Assembly (NCBI RefSeq): GCF_000219915.2 | Contig: NC_017964.1 | Location: 3,038,001 to 3,102,000 of the forward strand | Length of the DNA stretch: 64,000 bases | DNA from: Advenella kashmirensis WT001 | GTDB taxonomy: Bacteria > Pseudomonadota > Gammaproteobacteria > Burkholderiales > Burkholderiaceae_B | Direction of reading: 5' to 3' | Shown: one piece after another, positions 51,481 through 60,329 of the stretch | Position numbering within the stretch: position 1 is the first letter of the stretch | Layout of the letters: each line of letters starts with the position of its first letter | Notes under the pieces: model-generated | Databases searched by the model: none | What the model was told of the DNA's origin: nothing | What the model saw: only the letters and a program-made list of their open reading frames with translations | Translations under genes and position numbers: made by a program

Positions 51481-52111
51481 TACCACCGCCATCCCCCCTC
51501 GTCAGGTAGCGGCCACTGCGCCAATTGATTTTTACCTGAAGCAAGAGCATCACCCGCAGAACGGAACCGCACTAGGGTTCTGGATCTACCTGATGAGCGA
51601 CTGCCTGATTTTTGCCTGCCTGTTCGCCGTGCATGGTGTGGTAGGCCGCAATTATGCGGCAGGCCCGTCTGGGGCAGACCTGTTTGATCTGCAACTGGTG
51701 GCGGTCAATACAGCCATGCTGTTGCTCTCTTCCATTACCTATGGGTTCTGCATGCTGGAAGCGCAGCGCAATCGCCTACGTCCGGCCATGATCTGGCTGG
51801 GCATTACCGGCCTTTTCGGACTCGTCTTCCTGGGACTGGAACTATACGAATTCGCTCATCTGATCCATATGAATGCCGTCCCTCAGCGCAGCGCATTCCT
51901 GTCATCTTTCTTTACTCTGGTTGGTACGCACGGCCTGCATGTTACCTTTGGGGTCATCTGGCTGGTCACGCTCCTGTTCCAATTGAAAAAGCACGGCCTG
52001 ATTCCTGAGAACCGGCGGCGCCTGATGTGTCTATCCATGTTCTGGCATTTCCTGGATGTGATCTGGATCGCCGTTTTCACCTTTGTCTACCTGATGGGGG
52101 TCCTGCCATGA
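51473..52111 (+). CDS. cyoC: cytochrome bo3-type ubiquinol oxidase subunit III
   Basis: Subunit III of the cyo oxidase, 212 residues with five membrane segments. Family landmarks are GFWIYLMSDCLIFACLFAVHGVV near residue 36, NTAMLLLSSITYGFCMLEAQRNR near residue 79, FFTLVGTHGLHVTFGVIWLV near 142 and the C-terminal LSMFWHFLDVIWIAVFTFVYLMG. The frame is intact. It begins inside the last codons of cyoB and ends 4 bp inside cyoD, so the operon is tightly coupled. Confidence 0.95.
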   Translation: MSDTTAIPPRQVAATAPIDFYLKQEHHPQNGTALGFWIYLMSDCLIFACLFAVHGVVGRNYAAGPSGADLFDLQLVAVNTAMLLLSSITYGFCMLEAQRNRLRPAMIWLGITGLFGLVFLGLELYEFAHLIHMNAVPQRSAFLSSFFTLVGTHGLHVTFGVIWLVTLLFQLKKHGLIPENRRRLMCLSMFWHFLDVIWIAVFTFVYLMGVLP

Positions 52112-52510
52112 CCACACCTTCCAATACTGCACAGCACCACACAAACGCACACGACGATCACCACGACGATGACGGACACGGCGAGAGCACATTTCGCGGC
52201 TATATGACCGGCTTCATCCTGTCTGTCATTCTGACCATTATTCCGTTCTGGCTGGTCATGGGCAATGTGTTTGAAAAATCCGGCGTCACGGCCCTGGTCA
52301 TCCTGGCTCTGGGCGCCATACAGATGTGTGTGCATGTGGTTTACTTCCTGCACATGAACACGCGCGCCGAAGGCGGCTGGAGCCTGCTGGCCATGATCTT
52401 TACGATCATCATCGTCGTCATCGCGCTGGCTGGCTCCCTGTGTGGTCATGTACCATCTGAATACCAACATGATGCCCAACATGATTCATGACATGAAAAA
52501 CATGCTCTGA
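52108..52510 (+). CDS. cyoD: cytochrome bo3-type ubiquinol oxidase subunit IV (frameshifted at the C-terminus)
   Basis: Small subunit with three membrane segments, needed for assembly of the CuB site. It has an unusual His/Asp-rich N-terminus (about 15 His and Asp within residues 8-26), then YMTGFILSVILTIIPFWLVM, LVILALGAIQMCVHVVYFLHMN and SLLAMIFTIIIVVIALAGSL. At about 52443 the sequence reads CTGTGTGGTC where CTGTGGGTC is expected; removing one base gives LWVMYHLNTNMMPN and a stop at 52510. Expected length about 133 residues. Confidence 0.9.
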
Positions 52511-52683
52511 TCCACGCTTTCCGGGACCGCATCCAGGCATGCCGATCAACGGGTCGGTCGTGCCAGAGGTCCCGGCAGGAGACCATCGTCAGTTCCCCTT
52601 CTCCCCCTTCCCTCACCACCCAACCTGATCCTCATCCGCCGAAACGGGCCTGGGTACGCCTGGTCTGGTTACTAATTGCACTT

Positions 52684-53463
52684 GTGGTTTTCCTCGGCTT
52701 CTGCGCTCTCGGTATCTGGCAAATGGAACGGCGTGCCTGGAAGCTGGATCTGATGGAGCGCGTGGCGCAGCGCATCCACGCCCCGGCCGTTGCTCCTCCT
52801 GATCGCGGCGACTGGAATACCATGTCGGCGTCCCGCGATGAATATCGCCGTGTCAAACTGCGCGGTACTTATCTGCATGCGCAATCTGCGCTGGTGCAAG
52901 CGTCAACCGTTCTTGGCACAGGTTATTGGGTCATGACGCCCCTGCGTCTTGATGATCAAAGCATTGTTCTGGTTAACCGGGGTTTCGTGCCGCAGGCACA
53001 ACAAAACGGCCCTTGGCGCCACAGTCATGAACCGGCAGGCGAGATCAAGCTGACGGGTCTGATACGATTGACCGAGCCCCGTGGTGGTTTTCTGCGAGAT
53101 AATCGCCCTGATGAAAATCGCTGGTTTTCCAGAGATGTGCTGCAAATCGGGAAAAGCCGTGGACTCAGCCCGTTGGCGCCCTATTTTGTAGATGCCGATG
53201 GCCCCGGCGCCCGTATTTTTCCGGGCATGTCACCGGCCGCGCCATCCAATAGCAGTGAACCCGCAGCAGCGACCGCTACGAGCGCCTCCGGTCAGTTGCA
53301 TATTGCCGACGAACACCTGCCAGTTGCAGGTCTGACGGTAGTATCATTCAGTAATAACCATTTAATGTATGCCATCACCTGGTTTGGTCTGGCTATACTG
53401 GTCATCCTTGCCGTGTACTACGTTTGGCGTGAGGAATATCACATCCGCAAGTCGGAAAAATGA
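52684..53463 (+). CDS. SURF1 family protein (N-terminus uncertain)
   Basis: SURF1 (Shy1) proteins assist heme insertion into heme-copper oxidases. The first membrane helix and the signature are present (FLGFCALGIWQMERRAWKLDLMERV), as are the central RVKLRGTYL, VLVNRGFVP and the C-terminal helix NNHLMYAITWFGLAILVILAVYYVWR. The GTG at 52684 falls inside the first helix; the same frame is open upstream to about 52492 (RAWVRLVWLLIA precedes it), so the true start lies upstream, probably near 52590, with no clear start codon and perhaps another indel. It ends in an ATGA overlap with regB. Confidence 0.85.
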   Translation: MVFLGFCALGIWQMERRAWKLDLMERVAQRIHAPAVAPPDRGDWNTMSASRDEYRRVKLRGTYLHAQSALVQASTVLGTGYWVMTPLRLDDQSIVLVNRGFVPQAQQNGPWRHSHEPAGEIKLTGLIRLTEPRGGFLRDNRPDENRWFSRDVLQIGKSRGLSPLAPYFVDADGPGARIFPGMSPAAPSNSSEPAAATATSASGQLHIADEHLPVAGLTVVSFSNNHLMYAITWFGLAILVILAVYYVWREEYHIRKSEK

Positions 53464-54862
53464 CACGCAGTTTTCCGCCATAAACCAGGCGACGACCCGG
53501 AATTATCTGAAATTGGACCCTTTTCGCAACCAACCCTCCCTGAGTCGGACCACCTACCTGCAGGCAACTGACCCGGGCCGGCTCGATGATGGCAATGCCA
53601 CGGGCCGCCAGAATATGCTTCAATTGATCCAATTGCGCTGGATTGCCGTGCTGGGTCAGGTGATGACAATTTTGGTAGCGCAATTTGTCCTGGATCTTGC
53701 ACTGCCGCTCAATACCATGCTGGCCCTGGTACTGCTACTGGTGCTGTTTAACGTGGGCAGCATGCTGTTCTTGCGTGCCGGCAATCCGGTCAGCAACACC
53801 CAGCTTTTCGTCGCATTGCTGGCCGATGTAGGCATACTCACAGCCCAATTGCACTTTAGCGGCGGCGCGAGCAACCCATTCATTTTTCTGTTCTTGCTGC
53901 AACTCACACTGGCAGCTGTGCTGCTCACGCCCCGCAGTACGTGGATAATGATGGGCATAACCAGTGCCTGCTTTGCCTGGCTTGCCCTGTCCAAGCAAAC
54001 GCTGATCCTGCCACCGGCCCATGAACAGGGTCTGAACAGCCTGTACGTGCTGGGCATGCTGGTCTGCTTCACGCTCAATGCCGCCCTGATCATGGTGTTC
54101 ATGACACGGATCAGCCGGAACCTGCGCATGCGTGATACCCACCTGGCTGCCATGCGCCAGGCCGCAGCAGAAGAAGAACATATTGTGCGCATGGGTCTGC
54201 TGGCATCCGGTGCCGCGCATGAACTGGGCACGCCGCTGTCGACGATGGCCGTCATTCTGGGCGACTGGCAGCATATGTTACCCTTTACCAAAAATCCGGA
54301 ATTGCTGCAGGATATCGATGAAATGCAGACCCAGGTCATGCGCTGCAAGGCAATCGTTACCGGCATTCTGGTCTCTGCCGGTAAAACACGCGGTGACTCT
54401 CCAACAGAAACAACAGTGCATCAGTTTCTTGATCAAGTGCTGGAGCAATGGCGCTTGGTGCGCCAACCCAGGCAAATGCTTTATGACAACCGTTTTGGCC
54501 CGGACGTGCGTATCGTTTCAGACTCTGCATTGCAACAGATGATCGGCAATGTCCTGGATAACGCGCTGGAAGCCTCGCCCGACTGGCTGCGCGTAGAAGT
54601 CACGCGTGAAGACGATCTGCTTGTTCTGACCGTCAAGGATGCAGGCCCCGGATTCGCTCCGGAAATGCTGGCTCACCTGGGACAGCCATACAACTCCAAC
54701 AAAGGCAAGCCTGGAGGCGGACTGGGTCTGTTTCTCTCGGTCAACGTTGCCCGCACCCTTGGGGGTAGCATTACCGCACAGAATCTGCTGTCTGGCGGTG
54801 CATCAGTTACACTGTTATTGCCCCTATCGGCCATCAAACTGGAAAAAGGAGATGACCATTGA
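53460..54862 (+). CDS. regB: redox sensor histidine kinase, RegB/PrrB family (frameshifted at the start)
   Basis: Membrane sensor kinase that senses the quinone pool and thiol redox state. Six membrane segments precede the kinase core. The quinone-binding motif GGxxNPF is present in FSGGASNPFIFLFLLQ. The H-box reads GAAHELGTPLSTMAV, and a cysteine in QVMRCKAIV matches the redox-active cysteine region. The N-box (IGNVLDNALEAS) and G-boxes (DAGPGF, GGGLGLFLSV) complete it. The ATG at 53460 is coupled to SURF1 and joins the main frame if one C is restored near 53476 (TTTTCCG for TTTTCCCG). Expected length about 467 residues. Confidence 0.9.
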
Positions 54863-55404
54863 CGAATGACGCCATTAAAGGTGAGCTACTGATCGTGGAA
54901 GACGATGCGGCGTTCGCACGCACACTAACGCGTTCGCTGGAGCGTCGCGGCTATCACGTCGTTGCCGCCAACAGTCAGGAATCTGTGCTTGCCGTGCTGC
55001 AGGACCGCACACCCGCGTATGCGGTTGTTGACCTCAAGCTAAAGGGAGAAGGCTCTGGACTTGCCTGTGTGAAGGACTTGCACGCCCATAACCCGGACAT
55101 GCTGATCGTCGTACTGACCGGATTTGCCAGTATCGCCACCGCTGTAGAGGCCATCAAACTTGGCGCTTGTCATTATCTTGCCAAACCAGCTAATACAGAT
55201 GACATTGAGGCCGCCTTTGGCCGTTCGGGCGGCGTCACCAACGTCAAGCTCAGCGCGCGCCAATCATCCATCAAGACCCTGGAATGGGAGCGCATCCACG
55301 AAACACTGGCAGAAACGGGATTCAATATTTCGGAAACCGCACGTCGCCTGGGCATGCATCGCCGCACACTTGCTCGCAAACTAAACAAACAACAAGTGAA
55401 ATAA
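54859..55404 (+). CDS. regA: response regulator, RegA/PrrA family
   Basis: Partner of RegB. 181 residues: receiver domain with acidic pocket VEDD (residues 13-16), phospho-acceptor D58 in YAVVDLKLKGEGSG, VVLTGFASI and the conserved lysine in YLAKPANTDDI. A Fis-type helix-turn-helix follows at the C-terminus (NISETARRLGMHRRTLARKL), close to known RegA/ActR/RoxR proteins. The start is TTG at 54859, overlapping the regB stop, behind AAAAAGGAGA. The family controls oxidases and carbon or nitrogen metabolism in response to redox; here it sits next to the oxidase it may control. Confidence 0.92.
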   Translation: MTNDAIKGELLIVEDDAAFARTLTRSLERRGYHVVAANSQESVLAVLQDRTPAYAVVDLKLKGEGSGLACVKDLHAHNPDMLIVVLTGFASIATAVEAIKLGACHYLAKPANTDDIEAAFGRSGGVTNVKLSARQSSIKTLEWERIHETLAETGFNISETARRLGMHRRTLARKLNKQQVK

Positions 55405-55460
55405 CCTGGCACAAAGGCGATTGATTAAGTGCCATGACCTTTTCATGAGCACAGCGAAGG

Positions 55461-55490
55461 GTCGAAAGATTATTGCTTTCGGCCTTTTTA
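55461..55490 (+). terminator. terminator after regA
   Basis: GGTCGAAAG / CTTTCGGCC (one G-T pair) with a 7-nt loop, then TTTTT. It ends the cyoABCD-SURF1-regBA unit. Confidence 0.75.
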
Positions 55491-55686
55491 TTTGTCGCAA
55501 CATTCATTCGTATCCCACAAAAATAACGAGTCCCGATTCATTTTTACACCTTATTCATGCATAACCGATCAGGCTGGCTGTCGGTGTCTGATTGGATAAT
55601 TATTTTGCGGCTAACGCTCGCCGGCATTGCCTTTTTTCCGGCGTAACAATATGATACGAATCATTCATATTCTGCAGCACCTTTTC

Positions 55687-56746
55687 ATGGCTCCTTCCGA
55701 ACATATCGCTTTCCTGGTTTCCAATAAACTTGGCGATTCCCTGTTGCTGCTCGCTCTGGCCCACAATCTGGTGCGCAGCGGCCGCCGGGTCACCGTGTTC
55801 GGACGGCAGGCGCATGCACTGGCCTCGTGGTTGCCAGGCCTTGAAGTGCGGCCGATTCCTTCTGAAGGCGCGTTGGCCCTGACGCAATTTGACAGCGTGT
55901 TCCAGATGGATATTGATCAGCCATCGCGCTTGATCCACACAACTGTCCGCGCCCGCTCAGGTCATTGACCACGTGGTTGCGCCAGCAGCCGGCACAGCCC
56001 AGACTTTTCCTGGACGAATTGCGCCATTTTGCAAAAGCCGTTTATGGTATTGAAGACTGGTCCAGCGCCTGCGGCCTGGTTCTCCCACATCCGGAGCGCT
56101 GGCGGCAAAACCGCAGGCGTATCGTGATCCACCCGACAGCAGGGTCAGCCGAACGCTATTGGTCCGACTCCAAATTTATAGAATTGGCGCAACGCTTGTC
56201 TCGCCAAGGGCATGACGTTGCCTTTGTAGTGGAAGAGCGCGAAGCCGCGGCATGGCAGGCTACGGCACAGAAACAACCCTTTTCCGTGCATCATTTTGAA
56301 TCGCTGCAGGCATTGGGCGATTTTATCCACGAATCGGGCTATCTGATCGGCAACGATTCAGGCATTGGGCACCTGGCCTCGGCCTGGGTGTGCCAACCGT
56401 CACGATATCCCACCGACCCCGCAATATGCTGCGCTGGCGTCCCCAATGGGTGCCTGGCGTAATCGTGCCACACTTGTGGTTGCCACTGCGAGTATGGCGT
56501 CGCAAGTACTGGCGCTTTGCAGTCACAGTCACAGCAGTCACCCGATCATTGCGTCAATTGCAGAAAATGGAAACACGCGACGATCGACCCAACGTACCTG
56601 CCCGCCGGGTTGGGCAAGGCAGTGGTCACCGATATACCTCCTGCATGATAATATGCCACCTGCCCATGTACCCAAGCCAATATCGTTGCAGAGCAATCAT
56701 ACGGTCCACGCTAGCGGCTGAGCGAACCGCAGCTGCCCATCGTTAA
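55687..56746 (+). CDS. glycosyltransferase family 9 (heptosyltransferase-like) protein (frameshifted twice)
   Basis: ADP-heptose:LPS heptosyltransferase-like GT-B enzyme; acceptor unknown. N-terminal HIAFLVSNKLGDSLLLLALAHNLVR corresponds to the GT9 GDxL motif; the nucleotide-sugar half shows RRIVIHPTAGSAERYWSDSKFIELAQRL and, near the end, GYLIGNDSGIGHLASALGVPTVTIS. Breaks near 55953 and 56384 are each explained by one lost C. After the second, the C-terminal part reads RNMLRWRPQWVPGVIVP and continues to 56746. Expected length about 350 residues. An in-frame ATG at 55651 is an alternative start. Confidence 0.83.
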
Positions 56747-56850
56747 AGCGCGCCCATGATGAAAGCAGACAAGCTATTGGCTCTTGGTAAGCGGTCGATG
56801 TCTGCGCCATTACACATCGCCCCCCCGTTTTCATGACATCGTAACGTGAA

Positions 56851-57702
56851 CTACTCTTTTAAGGTGTCGGCCCAATCTGCAATCGCATTGGCTGTTTCTA
56901 TCGGCTTTTCAGCGGGCAGCGCATGGCTTGCATTGTCGATCACCTTGACCGTAACCCGATCGCCAAACTCCTGCTTCAATTCGTTGCGCGAGGCGGCCGG
57001 ACGAAAGGGATCAACACCGCCTTGCAGATCAAGCATGGGCACGGTGCCACCAGCCCACCAGTCATCCCGGTTGGTCAGTTTGCGGGCCGCGCGCTGGCTT
57101 TTGGTCACTGCCTGATTCCAGCCTTCAAGCCAGGGTTCCGGATCGCTTCCCTGTGCAAAGAATGCCAGCCTCAAGCCTTCCAGACGTTGCTCGCGCGAGG
57201 ATGCAGGATCATTGATCATCGTAATGGCTTCGCTCAGTTCCTTCGGCCAGGACTTGGCGCCGGCCGCAACCAGAACGACACCGCGCGCCAGTTCTGGGTG
57301 GTCTGAAGCAATCGTACGGGCAATCCAGTTGCCATACGCATGCCCCGCGAGAATGGCTTTGTCGCCCTCGTTCCTGATGACAGCGGCAAAGTCCTTGGCA
57401 AAGTCATGAAAGGAAACCCCTTGCATCGGACCGTGACTGCCACCAATACCGCGCGGCTCCGGTCGCAGTACCCGGTAACCCCGTTGCGCCAGGCGCTCGG
57501 CCAGTTGGCCAAACTCCTCGGTGCCGCGTCCTGTTGAGGCAATCAGCAGAACCAGCGGCCCTTTTCCTTGTGCATGATAGCTAATCGTCGCGGTGCCGTT
57601 CTTCACCGACTTGACGACAGCCTCTTCTGCGTGCGCTGATCCCACGCCGATCATTGCAATGGCGCCAACAGCAAGGGCTACAGCCCGAAATTTTATGCTC
57701 AT
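56851..57702 (-). CDS. secreted alpha/beta hydrolase-fold protein lacking the nucleophile serine
   Basis: 283 residues with a Sec signal peptide (cleavage after SAHA near residue 25). The alpha/beta fold is clear: GPLVLLIASTGRGTEEFGQLAERLAQRGYRVL, EPRGIGGSHGP, then the nucleophile elbow ILAGHAYGNWIAR near residue 120, an acid candidate in LQGGVDPFRPA near 228 and the histidine in DNASHALPAEKP near 260. The elbow reads G-H-A-Y-G, with GCG (Ala) where the GxSxG serine belongs. It is therefore either a non-hydrolytic member, a family with another nucleophile, or a point change. The frame is intact. Confidence 0.8.
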   Translation of the reverse strand: MSIKFRAVALAVGAIAMIGVGSAHAEEAVVKSVKNGTATISYHAQGKGPLVLLIASTGRGTEEFGQLAERLAQRGYRVLRPEPRGIGGSHGPMQGVSFHDFAKDFAAVIRNEGDKAILAGHAYGNWIARTIASDHPELARGVVLVAAGAKSWPKELSEAITMINDPASSREQRLEGLRLAFFAQGSDPEPWLEGWNQAVTKSQRAARKLTNRDDWWAGGTVPMLDLQGGVDPFRPAASRNELKQEFGDRVTVKVIDNASHALPAEKPIETANAIADWADTLKE

Positions 57703-58521
57703 CTCTACTCTCCCATTGTTATAAATATCATTTACTCAAGCGAAATCAATCCGGCAAAACGTGTAGCTAACAATCCTTTAAGGCAGCGGGAACGCATTGC
57801 ATACCAGTGCCTGGTATAGCGACGCTTGCGTTCTGAAAACAATCTGCTGCCGTTTTTTTCAAATGAGGTTTCAAAGCGCCATGCCTATCGCTTATTACTA
57901 ATGCCACTTGTCATGCCTATCGCTGGTTACTGTGATGAGAACCGAACACAAATGCGCCTGCGTGTTCGCGAGCGCAGCGGACCCCGCGAACTATCGGATC
58001 AGCATATAAAAAAGCCTGGCAATCTCATGACTATGTCCTCTTATGCAATTTCCCTGCGCACCCTCAGCGCACGAATTGATCGACGCAACTGCTGGGGCAT
58101 TAATGACGAATGGCATATTTATTCATTAATACATTGCACGCTCATCCTAACCGCTTCCCATTTTTATGTCAATAAGCTATGTTATTGACCTTTTAATTGA
58201 GTAACTGCCATTTCAATATCTCCTATAGCAAAGGTATCTTATATTTCAATACCGAATTTAGTACTCTAATTCCACAAGCAGTACTGTTAAAAAGAGACTG
58301 CGGTTATGCTGTCTGAAGAGCAATACCAATCTCTCGCTGGCGGACACTGGCCAACAAGCCCCGGCATGACAGCATTACAGTGGCTGTTGATGCAGCCGTC
58401 TACCGGCGCCCCGCGAAAATCGCCGCGTGCAAATTATGGTTTGGCGAACGTCGGCTTGCTGATGTGTCCTGCGAATTAAACGGGCTCTGGCAAACAAACA
58501 ACCAAAACCCGGTCCGCAGCA
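57703..58521. other. 819-bp region without a supported gene
   Basis: Lies between the alpha/beta hydrolase start and the end of the second hipA. Several open frames exist, the longest 120 codons at 57826-58188, but its composition (Arg/Leu/Cys-rich, no conserved look) is that of a chance frame. A 57-codon frame at 58306-58479 (start MLSEEQYQSLAGG) is somewhat more protein-like but is unrecognised and lacks a ribosome site. The middle part is A/T-rich. No RNA gene or transposon ends seen. Confidence 0.4.
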
Positions 58522-59876
58522 TCACCCCGCCAGCCTGTCAGCCGAAGCCTGCAGACCCTGCAGAATACTGTCAGCCAGCGACTCGGAAAATGACTTGGGT
58601 AGCCCGGCCCGCACAGCCCGCACGACCGCGGGCGTTCGCGCCACAAGATCATCTACAACTGCCTGTGCGCTGTGCCCGTCAGGCGTGACTACCCCATAAC
58701 GCTCGCCCACATTCAACCAGTGCCGTCGCTCAATTGTTCGCATCAGGTAATGCGCGTTTTTTGAGCGCACGGCCATCGCCATTTTCACCCTGAAAGGCGA
58801 GAGCTTGCCCTTGCCTTCTCCCAGAAAAGGCAGAACGGAAAGAATGTCATATAGCGGCGTGAGCTCGTAGCCTCCACCAGGCCTGAGAAAAACGCTGAAA
58901 TTTTTCGCTTGACCATCGGGCGCCCACAACATCCAGAAAAGTATTTGCGACTGGAAAAAAGTGCGTTTATCACGTTCAGAATAAAGAGAGGTGTCAAGTA
59001 GCCTCATGATGCGATCTACGCCAGGTCCACCATCAGCCTCATATTTCAAATGGGGTGGGGTCGCCGTGATCTGGCAAAAATCTTCCTGTGGCAGCCGGGC
59101 CAGCCACGGTTTTTGCTCTCCATGAGCAATCCAGGCACGATCGAATCGCGTTACGGACAATACCTTCATGTCTTCGAACTGCAGCGGTTCGCATTCGGCT
59201 ACCGGTAGCCCGTAGGCGCGCAGGATCTGGGCACAAAGCCATTCGTTTTCGACAGACTCGCTCAAGTCCAGCTTCATATTCCCGACCAGCCCCATTGGCA
59301 ACTTGAAAATATGCGTCGTGGGCGTCGCGCCTTGCGGTCGGCACCAGCGACCCTGGAAATACAACAGGGCCGTTTTTTCCTGCGCGCCGGCAATGGAGAT
59401 GCGCAAGTCTTGTGCATCGGAACCGGCTGCGCGGCCAAGGGGCCGGGATTGAGCGTATCGCGCAACAAGCGGGCGACTTCGGCCTCGCTAAGTGGTGTGG
59501 CATGAACAGCGTTTACCGCCTCTGGCTGCATGCCTTCGGGAAGCAGTTGCAAGGCGCCCACGCAATCGCGGCCCACCTGCATCAGCAAGTCGAACGCATC
59601 GGTGGAACCTGTCTGGTATCGACGCGCCACCCGTTGGCGAATTTCTTTGCTGTCAGGTAACAGATTTTCGAAATAGGCGCGTACGGCGTCGCCACGATGT
59701 GGCGGATTGCCAGGTGCAAAAGGAAGAGACAGGGAAAGCGCCCGGCCACGCGTCGAGGCAACCCAGCTGTCTGCATATTGCAGAACCTCGCCATCGCCTG
59801 GCCGGGTATGCCAGGTCCCCACATAGTCTGCGTTCATCCATAGCCCGAGTGTACGGGCATGAGAGCGTCTGCCCAT
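58522..59876 (-). CDS. hipA: type II toxin HipA family kinase, second copy (frameshifted)
   Basis: Second HipA-like kinase, about 452 residues. N-terminal domain with LGLWMNADYVGTW and YFENLLPDSKEIRQRVARRY near residue 72; ATP-loop ISIAGAQEKTALLYFQGRW near 156; conserved NEWLCAQILRAYGLPVAECE; the catalytic segment reads WMLWAPDGQAKNFSVFL, keeping the Asp and Asn; and LTPLYDILSVLP holds the metal-binding Asp. One base is missing near 59418; repair gives VPDAQDLRISIAGAQEK. It differs clearly from the first HipA of this window (a different subfamily). The hipB gene is 4 bp upstream. Confidence 0.88.
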
Positions 59877-59880
59877 GGCG

Positions 59881-60141
59881 TTACCAGACTGAGGGAACTA
59901 CGCCGGCCGCGGTGTCGGGCTCACCGCTTTTGCGCAGCACCAGATCCACGCCCAGAATGCTGAGCAATCGCAACAGTCGATCTGCGCTCACGGTGTCTGC
60001 GTGACGCTCCAGTGCAGACAATGTCTGCTGCGTCACACCCAGCCGAAGGGCTGCTTCACGTTGCGTGAGCCCGGCCTCCTTGCGGAACGCCTGCAGCAGC
60101 ATGGGCAGTTGTGCCGACGTTTGAACAGTATAGTCGCGCAT
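59881..60141 (-). CDS. hipB: antitoxin HipB-like XRE family regulator, second copy
   Basis: 86-residue helix-turn-helix protein: LLQAFRKEAGLTQREAALRLGVTQQTLSALERHADTVSADRLLRLLSILGVDLVLR is a typical HipB/XRE domain, with an extra 12-residue N-terminus and a short C-terminal tail. The frame is intact. It is followed 4 bp later by the second hipA. Directly upstream lies a striking array of inverted repeats (60160-60260), the probable autoregulatory operators. Confidence 0.9.
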   Translation of the reverse strand: MRDYTVQTSAQLPMLLQAFRKEAGLTQREAALRLGVTQQTLSALERHADTVSADRLLRLLSILGVDLVLRKSGEPDTAAGVVPSVW

Positions 60142-60159
60142 CCATATCTCCTGAGATTT

Positions 60160-60260
60160 TTACAAATTATAAGCTGTAAATTTAAAATACAGCATTTAAA
60201 TTGTATTATCAGTATACAAAATATACATTGTATTTTCAATATACAAATTATAATATGTAT
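60160..60260. promoter_or_regulatory. array of three 19-bp inverted repeats upstream of the second hipBA
   Basis: CTGTAA-N7-ATACAG at 60174-60192, TTGTAT-N7-ATACAA at 60201-60219 and TTGTAT-N7-ATACAA at 60228-60246: same arm length, same spacer, and centres exactly 27 bp apart (60183, 60210, 60237). Half-sites occur where the next units would fall (TTACAA at 60160, ATGTAT at 60255). Probable HipB operators covering the promoter; the surrounding 180 bp are A/T-rich and otherwise empty. Confidence 0.75.
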
Positions 60261-60329
60261 TTAGTATTTAGAAGAAACGCACGGGCAAATGCGCGGTTAA
60301 GCTGCAATTGAGTTTTTTGCCAACAACGA

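Noticed and set aside
53369..53459. Start of regB at 53369 (maximal open frame)
   Set aside because: It would overlap SURF1 by 95 bp in another frame. The ATG at 53460 gives an ATGA coupling and reaches the main frame with one restored C.
57826..58188. 120-codon open frame in the 57.7-58.5 kb gap
   Set aside because: Unbalanced composition, no ribosome site, no family resemblance; likely chance.
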